A stretch of 64,000 bases of DNA from Korobacter sp963758505 (GCA_963758505.1 CAVWVJ010000001.1:1674001-1738000); one strand, 5' to 3'; shown: positions 17,856-27,082, numbered from the stretch's first letter. Numbers and translations: made by a program. Notes: generated by a model from the letters alone, not told the origin.

Positions 17856-18377
17856 CTACCAGGCCATGTCGACGACGAGCTCGCGGATCCGCAGGCGAGC
17901 TTGGTGAAGACCTTCCTTCGATTGTGGCACGCTGATTCCGAGCGCCTGAGCGACGCGGGCGTGGCTGTAGCCTTCGCCGTCGTGCATCAGGTAAATCAGC
18001 TTTTCGGTAGCCGGAAGCTGCACAACCGCCAGCTCCAGGTGCACCCGCTTCATGTTCTCGCGGGCGTTGAGAACTTTGGTGGCTCCTGCGCATTTGAGCG
18101 TCAGGGTGCCGACTGCATATTCGTCGCGCAGTTGCGCGATGAGGGCATTGTCAATCTGTTCTTCCGTTGGTGAATCGTTTTCCGCAAATGCGCGAACGAA
18201 CGTCGCTTCGAGTAACTGCTCCGCCTTCAATTCGCTGTCCGTCATCCAGAACGACAGGGCATAAACCCGGTGCCGGTTCCCTTCATAAATCGACTTGTAT
18301 TGTTCTGTGGACGGCGCAATGCCTGGGATGAAGTTCGCAAAGTCGGAGATCGCAACGTTCTGAAGTGTGCTCGCCAT
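17856..18377 (-). CDS. Divergent ECF-sigma-like protein
   Basis: A 173-residue protein laid out like an ECF sigma factor. Region-2-like segment is about 30-70 (YEGNRHRVYALSFWMTDS, then EQLLEATFVRAFAEN). Region-4-like segment is about 112-168 (LPATEKLIYLMHDGEGYSHARVAQALGIS, then SKEGLHQARLRIRELV). The region 2.2 core D-x-x-Q-E motif of normal ECFs (DLTQEAF) is replaced by QLLEATF, so core binding may be altered. The start has GGGGG five bases upstream. It may be a real alternative sigma factor or a regulator that has lost promoter melting. It stands alone between dapA and a large kinase. Confidence 0.7.
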   Translation of the reverse strand: MASTLQNVAISDFANFIPGIAPSTEQYKSIYEGNRHRVYALSFWMTDSELKAEQLLEATFVRAFAENDSPTEEQIDNALIAQLRDEYAVGTLTLKCAGATKVLNARENMKRVHLELAVVQLPATEKLIYLMHDGEGYSHARVAQALGISVPQSKEGLHQARLRIRELVVDMAW

Positions 18378-18722
18378 TCTGCCCCCTTATGGGTTAATTG
18401 TGTCGATTGCTTCTTCTTGCTTGGGCGGGCTGCTGAACATCTTTCCTTCAGCGAACCAGTGAATCGAGGGTTCTTGTGTCCCCCACGCCTCTACTTATTG
18501 CAATCCCGCTGCCTAACTCTGGGGGTTGCCCGCAAGGGCACGGAATGCGGACAAAAGGGCCGGAAGCCTAAGAGAACTAAGGCCCGGATGATACCTCTTC
18601 TATTCCTGGGCTATGTAAAAGCGACGCAGCACGATAGGGCGGAAGACAAAGGAGTGCCTCGATGTGGTACGCAGATTCCACATTTCGCCCTGCATGGAAT
18701 GGCCAAGAGAGTTGTCTAAGTC
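18378..18722. other. 345-base gap without recognisable gene
   Basis: Lies between the sigma-like gene start (18377) and the kinase stop (18723), both on the minus strand. It should hold the sigma-like gene promoter. No RNA gene, strong hairpin or conserved coding frame is seen in either strand. Confidence 0.5.
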
Positions 18723-21700
18723 TTAGGATGCGCTGGGTACGACTGCGGCTTTCTGCAGGCCGAGAATTCTTCGCAGGACCGTGATCAGCTCGGAAACCTG
18801 GAACGGCTTCTCAATATGTGTAAGAGATTGCTCTTCGAGGAACTCTCGTACATGGGGCTCGGCGGCGTGCGAGACGGTGAATACAAAGCGCGAGGCCAGC
18901 TCGGGATGGTTCTTCAGCGCCCACCGGTAAACGTCTGCTCCATCGAGCTCGCCGGGCATCTTGCTGTCGATCACGACGGCATCGAAGACATGGCTCTGCA
19001 TCAACCGAATAGCCTCGGCCCCGTCCTGGGCGCAGTGCACCTCGGCGCCTGCCCCGGACAACAGCTCGCGTTCCAGCTCGAGCACCGCGTCCTCGTCGTC
19101 TACCGCCAGGATCTTCCCCCGGAGCGCCTCGTTCGGGATGACCGCGGGCACCGCCTCCTGGAACCGGCTGCGTGAGGTGAGCGGAAGTCGTACCTGGAAA
19201 ACGGCACCCCCGTCGGGATGGTTAAAGGCGGAAATATCCCCGCCGTGTTCTTTCACGATGCCGTAGCAGATGCTCAAGCCAAGCCCCGTTCCCTTGCCCA
19301 CCGTCTTGGTCGTGTAGAAGGGATCGAAGATGCGCTTTGGATCCTTGATTCCCGGCCCGGTGTCGCGAAACTCGACGACCGCCGAGTGGCGCTCATCGTC
19401 TATTCCTGCCTTCACCCGCAACATTCCGCCCTTAGTGCTCTCCAGCATCGCATCCACCGCATTGTTGATGATGTTGAGAAACACCTGTTCCAACTGATGC
19501 GCGTCCGCAACCACGTGCGGGAATGTGTCGGAAAATTCGCGCTCTACCCCAATGTTATTCAGCTTCAGGTCGTAATCGCGTAACGCCAGCGTCTCGTCGA
19601 TCACCCTTCGCAAGTCGACATCCTGCTTCAGGGGCTTCCGCTGACGCGCGAAGGAGAGCAGGTTCTGCACCACCCGTCGCGTGCGCTGCGTCTGCTTATA
19701 GAGCTTCTGGACGAAATCCAGGGCGCGCGCAGACAGAGGCTCTTGCTCCAGCAACTGGGCGTATCCCACGATCGCCGTCAACGGATTGTTGAGCTCGTGC
19801 GCGACGCCCGAGATCAGCTGGCCAACGGCCGACATCTTTTCGCTTTGCAGCAACTGTTCCTGGGTGCGCTGCAGATCGTCGTAGGCCCTCGTCGTCTCTT
19901 CATAAAGGCGCACCTTGTCGATGGTGGTCGCAAGTTGCCGGCCAATAGCAACCATCAGGTTCCTGTCCAACGCCGAGTATTCCCTGGCCGCCCGGGTGCT
20001 GATGCCAATCACTCCCAGGGGTTTCTCGCCAACCCAAAGCAGAACGCAGATCCACGAGGAGATGCCGCTCTCCAGGAAATGCTGCCGTACCTCTTCCGGA
20101 ACCAGGGCAATCTGTTCTTCGGTCAGAGACTCGAGATGGCTTTCCACCAGCGCGCGTTGGAGTTCGGGGCTCACCTTGAGTTCCTGGATCTTCTCGCCCA
20201 GGCTTTGGGGTCCGAAGGACGCACGCGCTTCCAGGATTTGCTTCGCCGGATCGTAGATCCAGATGGAGCCCAGGTCGGCGCTGAATAGCTCCGCCGTCTG
20301 CCGGAGGGTAACGTTCAGGATTTCGTCCAGATCGAAGGACTGCGCCCCGATCACCGCGATCGAGTTCAGGGCATTGAGTTCGCGATTGCGCCGCTTGATC
20401 TCGTTCTCGATGCGCTTTTGTTCGCTGATATCGACCAGGAATCCCTGGTAGCGAACGATCCTGCCGCTCACGTCGCGGGTCGCGAAGCCGCTCTCCAGCA
20501 CCGTGATCGTTCCGCCGTCTTTCCGCCGCAGAGCGGTCTCGACATTGCGGACAAAGTTGTTGGCCTGAATTTCCGCCAGGAGCCGCTCGCGGTCCTCCGA
20601 GCGTACATAAACGCTGTTCCCCAGGTCGAGGTTGAGCACCTCGCGGCGATCGTCATAGCCGAGCATGCGCACATAAGCGTCGTTGACCTCGAGGATTCGC
20701 CCGTCGCTGGTGGTGATGTAAACCCCTTCGCCAACCTCCTCGAACAGCAGCCGATACCGTTCCTCGGCGGCCCGTCGCTCGGTCGTGTCCTTGACCACAT
20801 GAATCGTTCCCGGATCCGCGCTGCCGCCCGAGGCATAGGTTGACGTCGAAACCATCGAGTACCCGCCAAAGCACGGGTCCGGCCCTTCGTATCCCTCCCG
20901 ACCTCCTTCGCAATACGGACAATTCACGTTGGAAGGCACATTGGGCAGCACCGCGCCGATCGGCTCGTGAATGACTTCGTGGACTCGCTTTCCCAACCGC
21001 TGCAGCAGGGCGCGATTGGTTCGCATGATGCGTCCCGCGTCATCGTGGACAAGAATGATGTCCTCGATCGAATCGAAGGTGCTGATCCATTGCCGCTGCG
21101 ATCGCATCACCTGCTCGAACATCCGCAGGTTCTCCAGTGCAATACCCAACTGGTCCGCCACCGAGGCCAGAAAGCTCATCTCCTCGGGAAAGAAAGCACG
21201 GCGCCTCGAAATGCCCAGGTTGATCGTGCCGATGATCGTGCTCTTGCCTTTCACCGGAATCACCAGTACCTGGCTGACATTCATCTCGGCGAAGAGGGCG
21301 GACGAAGCCGAATCGCTCTCCGAGGCCTCGTAGGTTCCGGGGGTTCCCTGTTCGATCATCCGCAGCGCGTTGCTCTCTTCCAGCCTGAGCACGCGCTGGC
21401 TGCTCAGGTACCCTTCGGAGAGTCCGATATGCTGCTGCAGGATCAGCTTGTCCCCCACCGGCTGGCGGTACCAGGCGCAGGACGCCCCGATGTGGGTTTT
21501 CAGTTGCTGCAAGGCACTCAGAACCAGCGGTCCCGCCTCGTGGGTTCCCGCAATGGTGCTCGTAATCCTATTGACCAGGCTTAAGCGTTCGGTCCGCTCT
21601 CGCGAGTGGTCGAGCACGATCACCAACATGCTCAGGCCCAGCAGCAGTTCGATGGCGACGTCGAAACCGGCCAGCACGTGCGCTTGTCCGCGGGAAACGT

Positions 21701-22247
21701 CGGGATGCATCAGGAGCAGCATCGGAATCATCAGCCACACCCCGACCTGGCGCCTGCCCCGTGTGAACAAGAGCAGTTGCAGCCCGGCTGTCCAGGTCAT
21801 CGCGCAGCTCAGAACCACCTCTGCGACGGTCACAACCGCCGGCGCGCCGGTCCACAGGCCTCGGAGGCACGCAGCCGCAACCGCGAGCGCCGCTGCCAGA
21901 TAGATGAACCATTGCCACTGCTTCCTCCGGGTATAGTGCAAGATTGCTATGGAGAACATCGCCGCGGCGCCGATATAGGCGATGTGCGCAGCGATCGTGA
22001 GTGCAGGGGAAGTATGTGCGGCTGTAAATGTTCCCAGCAGCCGGTAGATCCAGTACGCGGCCCATCCGCCCACCCAGATCAAGAGAAATTTTTCGCGGAA
22101 GGTACGGTAAACGAGGATCGTCGCGGCCAGGAGGATGAGAATGTCAGGCCCCTTGGTCAAAACATCGGCGTAAAGCAATTGATGGAATACCAATTGCCAA
22201 TAGCCGCTGGGATGAGGCGCCGCCTGCATCGAATTGGCAGTGATCAT
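18723..22247 (-). CDS. Membrane-anchored hybrid histidine kinase (TM-GAF-PAS-PAS-GAF-HisKA-HATPase-REC)
   Basis: A 1174-residue sensor. About the first 215 residues form seven or so membrane spans (KGPDILILLAATILVY...). A GAF domain follows (to ~390), then a PAS segment holding a cysteine cluster (NCPYC ... DPCFGG), a second PAS (LLFEEVGEGVYITTSDGRI), and another GAF. The DHp helix has the phospho-acceptor HELNNPLTAIVGYAQLL, and the ATPase domain has NNAVDAM (N box), DTGPGIKDP (G1) and GKGTGLGLSICYGI (G2). A C-terminal receiver (ILAVDDEDAVLELE, VVIDSKMPG with the acceptor Asp, and IEKPF) makes it a hybrid kinase. It is divergent from the HD-GYP response regulator at 22458, a plausible partner. 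The ligand is unknown. Confidence 0.93.
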   Translation of the reverse strand: MITANSMQAAPHPSGYWQLVFHQLLYADVLTKGPDILILLAATILVYRTFREKFLLIWVGGWAAYWIYRLLGTFTAAHTSPALTIAAHIAYIGAAAMFSIAILHYTRRKQWQWFIYLAAALAVAAACLRGLWTGAPAVVTVAEVVLSCAMTWTAGLQLLLFTRGRRQVGVWLMIPMLLLMHPDVSRGQAHVLAGFDVAIELLLGLSMLVIVLDHSRERTERLSLVNRITSTIAGTHEAGPLVLSALQQLKTHIGASCAWYRQPVGDKLILQQHIGLSEGYLSSQRVLRLEESNALRMIEQGTPGTYEASESDSASSALFAEMNVSQVLVIPVKGKSTIIGTINLGISRRRAFFPEEMSFLASVADQLGIALENLRMFEQVMRSQRQWISTFDSIEDIILVHDDAGRIMRTNRALLQRLGKRVHEVIHEPIGAVLPNVPSNVNCPYCEGGREGYEGPDPCFGGYSMVSTSTYASGGSADPGTIHVVKDTTERRAAEERYRLLFEEVGEGVYITTSDGRILEVNDAYVRMLGYDDRREVLNLDLGNSVYVRSEDRERLLAEIQANNFVRNVETALRRKDGGTITVLESGFATRDVSGRIVRYQGFLVDISEQKRIENEIKRRNRELNALNSIAVIGAQSFDLDEILNVTLRQTAELFSADLGSIWIYDPAKQILEARASFGPQSLGEKIQELKVSPELQRALVESHLESLTEEQIALVPEEVRQHFLESGISSWICVLLWVGEKPLGVIGISTRAAREYSALDRNLMVAIGRQLATTIDKVRLYEETTRAYDDLQRTQEQLLQSEKMSAVGQLISGVAHELNNPLTAIVGYAQLLEQEPLSARALDFVQKLYKQTQRTRRVVQNLLSFARQRKPLKQDVDLRRVIDETLALRDYDLKLNNIGVEREFSDTFPHVVADAHQLEQVFLNIINNAVDAMLESTKGGMLRVKAGIDDERHSAVVEFRDTGPGIKDPKRIFDPFYTTKTVGKGTGLGLSICYGIVKEHGGDISAFNHPDGGAVFQVRLPLTSRSRFQEAVPAVIPNEALRGKILAVDDEDAVLELERELLSGAGAEVHCAQDGAEAIRLMQSHVFDAVVIDSKMPGELDGADVYRWALKNHPELASRFVFTVSHAAEPHVREFLEEQSLTHIEKPFQVSELITVLRRILGLQKAAVVPSAS

Positions 22248-22457
22248 ATACCAGTACCTTCGGTGAAGCCCCGTATTTCGCGGCTTTCGCGGGGGTAACA
22301 GGAGTGATTCTCGTTGTACAATGAACCTAGTCTAGTTCTCGCCCGCGTCCGGGTAGAAGTGACCTTCGTCACCATTTTCAAACCAGCCTTTGCATTCCAG
22401 CACCGCTGTGTGAGAATCTCCCGGTTACTCAAAACGCTATTGTGAGATAAGGGTCTT

Positions 22458-23561
22458 ATGGCTGGTGACAGAATCCTCGTGGTCGATGACGAAGAACCTA
22501 TCCGGGAAATCGTCTCTTCCATGCTGAGTAACGCCGGATACAAAACCCAGCAGGCTGCTTCCGGCCTGCAGGCGCTGGCCGTGCTCGAATCCGGCGAAGA
22601 GTTCGAATTGATGCTTTCGGACCTGATGATGGCGGAACTCGATGGGATCGGACTGCTGGAGAAAACCAAGGAACGCTATCCGGATATGCCGGTCGTCATG
22701 GTTACGGCGGTGCACGATATTTCGGTCGCGCTGGCCGCCATCCGCAACGGCGCCTACGACTACCTGCTGAAACCTTTCGAGCGCGAACAGCTTTTGGCCA
22801 TGGTCCGCCGGGCCCTCGAGAACCGCCGCCTCAAACTGGAGAACCGCGCCTACCAGACCAACCTCGAATCCCTGGTCGCCAACCGGACGGAGCAGTTACG
22901 TCAGGCCATGGCCGATCTCGAGCGCTCGTACGACATCACCCTGGAAGCCTTGGGCGACGCACTTGACCTGAAAGACGCCGAAACCGAAGGCCACTCCAAA
23001 CGGGTCACCGCCTTCACCATTGCCACCGCCCGCGCCATGGGGCTCGAAACCGAGCGCATCCGCGTCATCGCCCGCGGCGCCTTCCTGCACGACATCGGCA
23101 AAATGGCCATCCCCGACGCGATCCTGCGCAAGCCCGGTCCGCTCACCCCCGACGAGGTCGTGATCATGCGCGAGCACTGTTATCGCGGCTACCACATGCT
23201 GCGCAAAATCCCCTTTCTCTACGAGGCCGCCGAGATCGTTTACGCCCACCAGGAGTTCTACGACGGCACCGGTTACCCGCGTGGCCTGAAGGGCGAACAG
23301 ATCCCCCTCGGCGCCCGGATCTTTGCCGTCGCCGATACCCTCGACGCCATCACCTCCGACCGTCCCTATCGCGCCGCGCAGTCCATCCAGGCCGCTCGCG
23401 AAGAAATCGCGCAGTGGTCCGGGAAACAATTCGATCCCAAGGTGGTGGACACCTTCCTGCAAATGCCGGACACGATCTGGCGCGACCTCCGCCGCGAAAT
23501 CGATGCCCAGGTCTACCGCTTCGCCTATGCCCAAAAGAACACCAAGGTCGGCAACGCGTAA
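22458..23561 (+). CDS. Response regulator with HD-GYP (cyclic-di-GMP phosphodiesterase-type) output
   Basis: A 367-residue RpfG-like protein. The receiver domain (1-125) has ILVVDDEEPIRE, the phosphoacceptor Asp in LMLSDLMMAELDG, the VTA turn and LLKPFERE. A coiled linker (~125-175) leads to the HD-GYP domain with HSKRV, HDIGKMAIPD, HQEFYDGTGYPRGLKG and ADTLDAITSDRPYR, so the metal-binding HD and the GYP signature are both present. HD-GYP proteins hydrolyse c-di-GMP (family knowledge). ATG 22458 has AAGGG upstream. It is divergent from the hybrid kinase. Confidence 0.93.
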   Translation: MAGDRILVVDDEEPIREIVSSMLSNAGYKTQQAASGLQALAVLESGEEFELMLSDLMMAELDGIGLLEKTKERYPDMPVVMVTAVHDISVALAAIRNGAYDYLLKPFEREQLLAMVRRALENRRLKLENRAYQTNLESLVANRTEQLRQAMADLERSYDITLEALGDALDLKDAETEGHSKRVTAFTIATARAMGLETERIRVIARGAFLHDIGKMAIPDAILRKPGPLTPDEVVIMREHCYRGYHMLRKIPFLYEAAEIVYAHQEFYDGTGYPRGLKGEQIPLGARIFAVADTLDAITSDRPYRAAQSIQAAREEIAQWSGKQFDPKVVDTFLQMPDTIWRDLRREIDAQVYRFAYAQKNTKVGNA

Positions 23562-23570
23562 CGTTTGACG

Positions 23571-23745
23571 CTTGTCATCCTGAGCGGAGAACCCGCGCAT
23601 CGTTTTCGATCTTGTCATCCTGAGCGGAGCCGCGTCCCGCGCGGCGCAGTCGAAGGACCCCTACCCGCTCCGATACATCTCAGGTCTTGTCATCTGAGCG
23701 AAGTTTCGCAATCAGCCGCGAAACGCAGTCGAAGGATCTTGCATT
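23571..23745. repeat. Cluster of three 'TGTCATCCTGAGCG' repeats (family A)
   Basis: Three degenerate copies at about 23571-23602, 23611-23671 and 23685-23740. The unit begins CTTGTCATCCTGAGCG(A/G)AG and ends CGCAGTCGAAGGA, followed in one copy by CCCCTACCCGCTC. The same family recurs at 37665-37990 and 38550-38633. An open frame runs through the repeats into the beta-lactamase gene by chance. Confidence 0.8.
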
Positions 23746-23799
23746 CTGGTCGACCCCTCTACGAAGCCAAAACGCAATCTCTGGACTTACTAGGACCGC

Positions 23800-23805
23800 T
23801 ACAAT
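23800..23805 (+). promoter_or_regulatory. Likely -10 box (TACAAT) of the beta-lactamase gene
   Basis: TACAAT ends eight bases before ATG 23814, so the transcript would start at or next to the ATG. No Shine-Dalgarno lies upstream of that ATG, which fits a leaderless mRNA. Confidence 0.4.
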
Positions 23806-23813
23806 CAAAACCC

Positions 23814-24668
23814 ATGCGCCCTCTTCTTTTGTGCCTGCTTCTCGTCGCAACTTCTCTCTGCGAAACTCCCAGCGACTGGACAACCCCCATCGAACCCTTC
23901 AAGATCGCAGGCGATCTCTACTACGTCGGCAGTCGCGACCTCGCGTCTTATCTGATTGTTACGCCCGCAGGCAACATTCTCATCAACGCGAACCTCGAGT
24001 CTTCGCCGCCGCAAATTCGCCACAGCGTCGAGCAACTAGGCTTCCGCTGGAAGGACACGAAGATCCTGCTCAGCAGCCAGGCTCACTCCGATCATGTCGG
24101 CGGCGCTGCTCAGGTCCTCCGTGAAACCGGGGCGCAGTTCGAAGTCATGGAAGGCGATGTGGACGTCGTCGAAAGTGGCGGCCGCACCTCCTTCGATCTT
24201 CCCGCCTCCCGCTTCCCGGTCGCCCATGTCAGCAGGACTCTGCACGATGGCGACAAGATCACCCTTGGCGGAACCACGATTACCGCGCTCCGGACGGCCG
24301 GTCACACCCGCGGTTGCACGACCTTCACGCTGCGCGTGAACCTGGACGGTACGGAACGATTGGTCGCTATTGTTGGCGGTTGGAGCAGCAACCCCGGAGT
24401 TCGTTATGTGGCGAGCCACGGAAAATCCGCCTCCTACCCGGGAATCGAGCAAGACTTCGAGCGAACGTTCGCTACCTATAAACAGCTTCCTGTCGATATT
24501 TTTCTGGGCGCGCACGGTGGCTACTTCAACATGCTTGGAAAGCTAAACCAAGGCGCCCGTGCGAATCCTTCTCTGTGGATCGATCCGCAGGGGTACAAGG
24601 CTGCCATCAAGAAACCGGAAGCGGATTTTCACGAAGAACTTGCCAGGGAAAAGACGACGGCGCAGTAG
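23814..24668 (+). CDS. Subclass B3 metallo-beta-lactamase, Gln-116 (B3-Q) type
   Basis: A 284-residue secreted zinc hydrolase with signal sequence MRPLLLCLLLVATSL. The B3 hallmarks are in order: PFKIAGDLYYVGSRDLASYLI near the N-terminus, the zinc motif QAHSDHVGG (Q89, H91, D93, H94), AGHTRGCTTF (H164), and FLGAHGGYF (H234). In standard B3 numbering the first ligand is Gln116 instead of His116, as in GOB-type enzymes; the other ligands are kept. B3 enzymes open penicillins, cephalosporins and carbapenems (family knowledge), but activity of this one is not shown. ATG 23814 is chosen because the open frame upstream is only repeat DNA. It stands alone between the HD-GYP gene and convergent hpnE. 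Confidence 0.88.
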   Translation: MRPLLLCLLLVATSLCETPSDWTTPIEPFKIAGDLYYVGSRDLASYLIVTPAGNILINANLESSPPQIRHSVEQLGFRWKDTKILLSSQAHSDHVGGAAQVLRETGAQFEVMEGDVDVVESGGRTSFDLPASRFPVAHVSRTLHDGDKITLGGTTITALRTAGHTRGCTTFTLRVNLDGTERLVAIVGGWSSNPGVRYVASHGKSASYPGIEQDFERTFATYKQLPVDIFLGAHGGYFNMLGKLNQGARANPSLWIDPQGYKAAIKKPEADFHEELAREKTTAQ

Positions 24669-24680
24669 TGGCTCGTTCAC

Positions 24681-26129
24681 TTAAGAAAACAGCTTCATCA
24701 GTCCGCGCGCCGGAAGATCCGGCACCAGGAACTTTCGCTGCGCGCCGCTGGCAAACGCCAGCGCTTCGGCGGTGGCATATCCTGCCCGCACCGCGCCCTC
24801 CATCGTTGCAGGCCATCCTGTCGCCGTCCAATCGCCACTCAGGAAAAGCCTCGGCCACGGCGTGATGGGGAACGGCCGATAGCGGTCGCTTTGCGGCGCC
24901 GGCGAGAAGGTCGCATGCACCTCCTTGATCACCGCCGACTTCAATACCCGCGCGTCCTTCGCTTCCGGAAAGAATTCGGTGAACTCCTTCAGCGCCAGGT
25001 CCAGGATCTCGTTTCTTCCCATTTCCAGCAGAGACTTCGACGAACTTACCACCAGTTCGATATGGCTTCCCGCGGCCAATGGTGCGCCCATATCGCGTTT
25101 TCCCCGCAGCAGCTTCGATTTCTGAAACATCCACTGGATCGTCCGATCGAGCAGCACCGCGTGTTCCAGGGGTGTGACTTCGCGGTCGAACCAGAAGTGG
25201 ATCCCGGTAATCGGCACCGTCTTCAGTTCGCCCATCTGCGAGCGCAACGCATCCGCCTCCGCGGATTGCGGCAGCAGCTTGGCGGCTTCGTAGAACGGCG
25301 CGGCCAGCACCACGTAGTCGCTCTCGAAACTTTCGCCGTTCGCGCGCACTCGCACCCGGGTATCTTCGACGGCCACGCTTTCCACGGAGGCACGCAGCAT
25401 TACCTCGCCGCCGCGCTCTGCCATGTAATCTCCCGCGCGCCCATAGATCTCGCTCAGCGGCGCCGCCGGAACTCCCATCCTTCCGGCCTCGGCAGATTTC
25501 AGGAAAGAATCGCGAAACACCATGGCCGCGTAGCGTACCGAAACCTGGTCGAGATCGTCATTGAGCGCGCTGATCAGCACCGGCGCCCAGAAACGGGTGA
25601 TTGCCCGCTCGGTTTGCCCGTGCCGCTTCAACCAGGAGAGGAAATTCTCCCCGCTCTCCTTGGGAAGCCCGCCGATCAGCGATAGCATAGCGCGCGCGAT
25701 CGCCAGCTTGTCGCGCATCGTCAGCACGGAGAATTTCAGGAAGGCCGGGGCCGCATGCAGCGGCGCCGGAAGCCACGAAGGCTCGATTGTTCCGGATTTT
25801 CCGTCCGGCAGGAGAAAGGTCAGCTGCTGAAACCAGCGGATCTGGTCTTCCACTCCGAGACGTTTGTAGAAATCAAGAAGGTTCGTGCAGCAGGCCAGCA
25901 GAACGTGCTGGCAGTTGTCCACCACCTCGCCCGTCGCCGGATGTTGGTACGACGATGCCCGGCCGCCCAGAAACGGCTTGCGCTCCAGCAGTCGCACCGC
26001 AAAGCCGGCCTCGGACAGGGCACAGCCTGCCGCCAGCCCCGCCAGCCCGCCACCCACGATCGCGACGGATGCGCGCTTGTCTTTCGGAATCTCTGCCTTG
26101 AGTCTCGTTTCGGTAAGCGTGGCGCTCAT
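24681..26129 (-). CDS. hpnE: Hopanoid-associated FAD-dependent squalene-forming oxidoreductase HpnE
   Basis: The last enzyme of the three-step bacterial squalene route, reducing hydroxysqualene to squalene with FAD. It has the N-terminal FAD motif VAIVGGGLAGLAAGCALSEAG, then LLERKPFLGGRASS and VDNCQHVLLACC, and a C-terminal FAD segment LFLSGDWTATGWPATMEGAV. Length is 482 residues from ATG 26129, which overlaps the hpnD stop as ATGA. The open frame continues upstream to 26600 but that part overlaps hpnD out of frame. Terminal gene of the hopanoid block. Confidence 0.93.
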   Translation of the reverse strand: MSATLTETRLKAEIPKDKRASVAIVGGGLAGLAAGCALSEAGFAVRLLERKPFLGGRASSYQHPATGEVVDNCQHVLLACCTNLLDFYKRLGVEDQIRWFQQLTFLLPDGKSGTIEPSWLPAPLHAAPAFLKFSVLTMRDKLAIARAMLSLIGGLPKESGENFLSWLKRHGQTERAITRFWAPVLISALNDDLDQVSVRYAAMVFRDSFLKSAEAGRMGVPAAPLSEIYGRAGDYMAERGGEVMLRASVESVAVEDTRVRVRANGESFESDYVVLAAPFYEAAKLLPQSAEADALRSQMGELKTVPITGIHFWFDREVTPLEHAVLLDRTIQWMFQKSKLLRGKRDMGAPLAAGSHIELVVSSSKSLLEMGRNEILDLALKEFTEFFPEAKDARVLKSAVIKEVHATFSPAPQSDRYRPFPITPWPRLFLSGDWTATGWPATMEGAVRAGYATAEALAFASGAQRKFLVPDLPARGLMKLFS

Positions 26130-27082
26130 GTCAGGCGAAGGACGAGTCCCTTCCCCAGCACTCTCAGCTTCTCGCCGGTTGTCAGCCGAACCCGCTCGCT
26201 GAACACGTCGTACTTCCGGGCAACGATCTTTTCCATCAGCCTGCGATAGATTTCCACCAGCGCCCAGAGGGCCGCCTGGCTGTCGTCGTCGATCAGCGCA
26301 ATCAACTCCTGCGCTGACTGGTAATAGCTGAGTGCCCGCTCGCCTTCCAGTTGCAGCACCGGCCGAATCCGGTCGCGTGCCGGTCCAGCCACCACATCTT
26401 CCGGCGTTACGCCGAAGGTCTCCAGGTCCTCCTCCGGAAGATAGACGCGGCCCATCTCCGCATCTTCCTTCACATCGCGAAGAATATTCGTCAGCTGGAA
26501 AGCGATGCCTGTGCGCTCCGCAAGCTTCTCCGCCTTCGGATCGCGATAGCCGAATATCTTGATGCACACCAATCCCACTACCGAGGCGACGTGGTAGCAA
26601 TAGGCATACAGGTCATCGAAGCTGTGGAAGGTGAGCAAATGCCTGGTTAGGACGGCCGTTTGCCCTTCGGCAGCGGCGACATTCTCCACCGCGGACTGTG
26701 GCGGTGGGTCGTGCAGGTCCATCATTGTGCCGAATACGAGCTTGTCGAGCCAATCCAGCGGCACGTCATACTTTTTTTGCGCATGCGCCAGCGCGAACAA
26801 CACCGGGTCATCCGTCGGATCGCCGGCCACCGCGCGATGCAAACCATCCAGCAGTGCCGATAGCTTCTCGCGGCGCACCAGTACCGGAACAGATTCGTCG
26901 TCCGCGATGTCATCGGCGTGCCGCATAAAAGCATAGACTGCGCAAAGCGCATTGCGCTTCCGCCGCGGCAGCACCAGAAAGGCGTAATAGAAATTCTTCG
27001 CCTGCGTGCGCGTAATGTGGCGGCACACGCCATAAGCGGTTGATAGTTGCAACGGGTGCTGTTTCCTGTCGGACGCGCTCAC
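26126..27082 (-). CDS. hpnD: Presqualene diphosphate synthase HpnD
   Basis: Condenses two farnesyl diphosphates to presqualene diphosphate. A 318-residue trans-isoprenyl diphosphate synthase with both Asp-rich magnesium motifs (FMRHADDIADDE and QLTNILRDVKEDAEMGR) and the YCYHVASVVGLV core. The start is taken as GTG 27082, because it overlaps the hpnC stop by GTGA, the coupling style seen elsewhere in this operon; an upstream in-frame start at 27118 would lie inside hpnC. Works with HpnC and HpnE. Confidence 0.93.
   Translation of the reverse strand: MSASDRKQHPLQLSTAYGVCRHITRTQAKNFYYAFLVLPRRKRNALCAVYAFMRHADDIADDESVPVLVRREKLSALLDGLHRAVAGDPTDDPVLFALAHAQKKYDVPLDWLDKLVFGTMMDLHDPPPQSAVENVAAAEGQTAVLTRHLLTFHSFDDLYAYCYHVASVVGLVCIKIFGYRDPKAEKLAERTGIAFQLTNILRDVKEDAEMGRVYLPEEDLETFGVTPEDVVAGPARDRIRPVLQLEGERALSYYQSAQELIALIDDDSQAALWALVEIYRRLMEKIVARKYDVFSERVRLTTGEKLRVLGKGLVLRLT

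Noticed and set aside
18378..18722. tRNA or small RNA gene in the gap
   Set aside because: No cloverleaf, no GGTTCRA loop and no CCA end; searched also by eye in the gaps at 46526-46996 and 52022-52327.
26130..26600. N-terminal extension of hpnE
   Set aside because: It overlaps hpnD out of frame; the FAD motif begins just after ATG 26129, which overlaps the hpnD stop by four bases.
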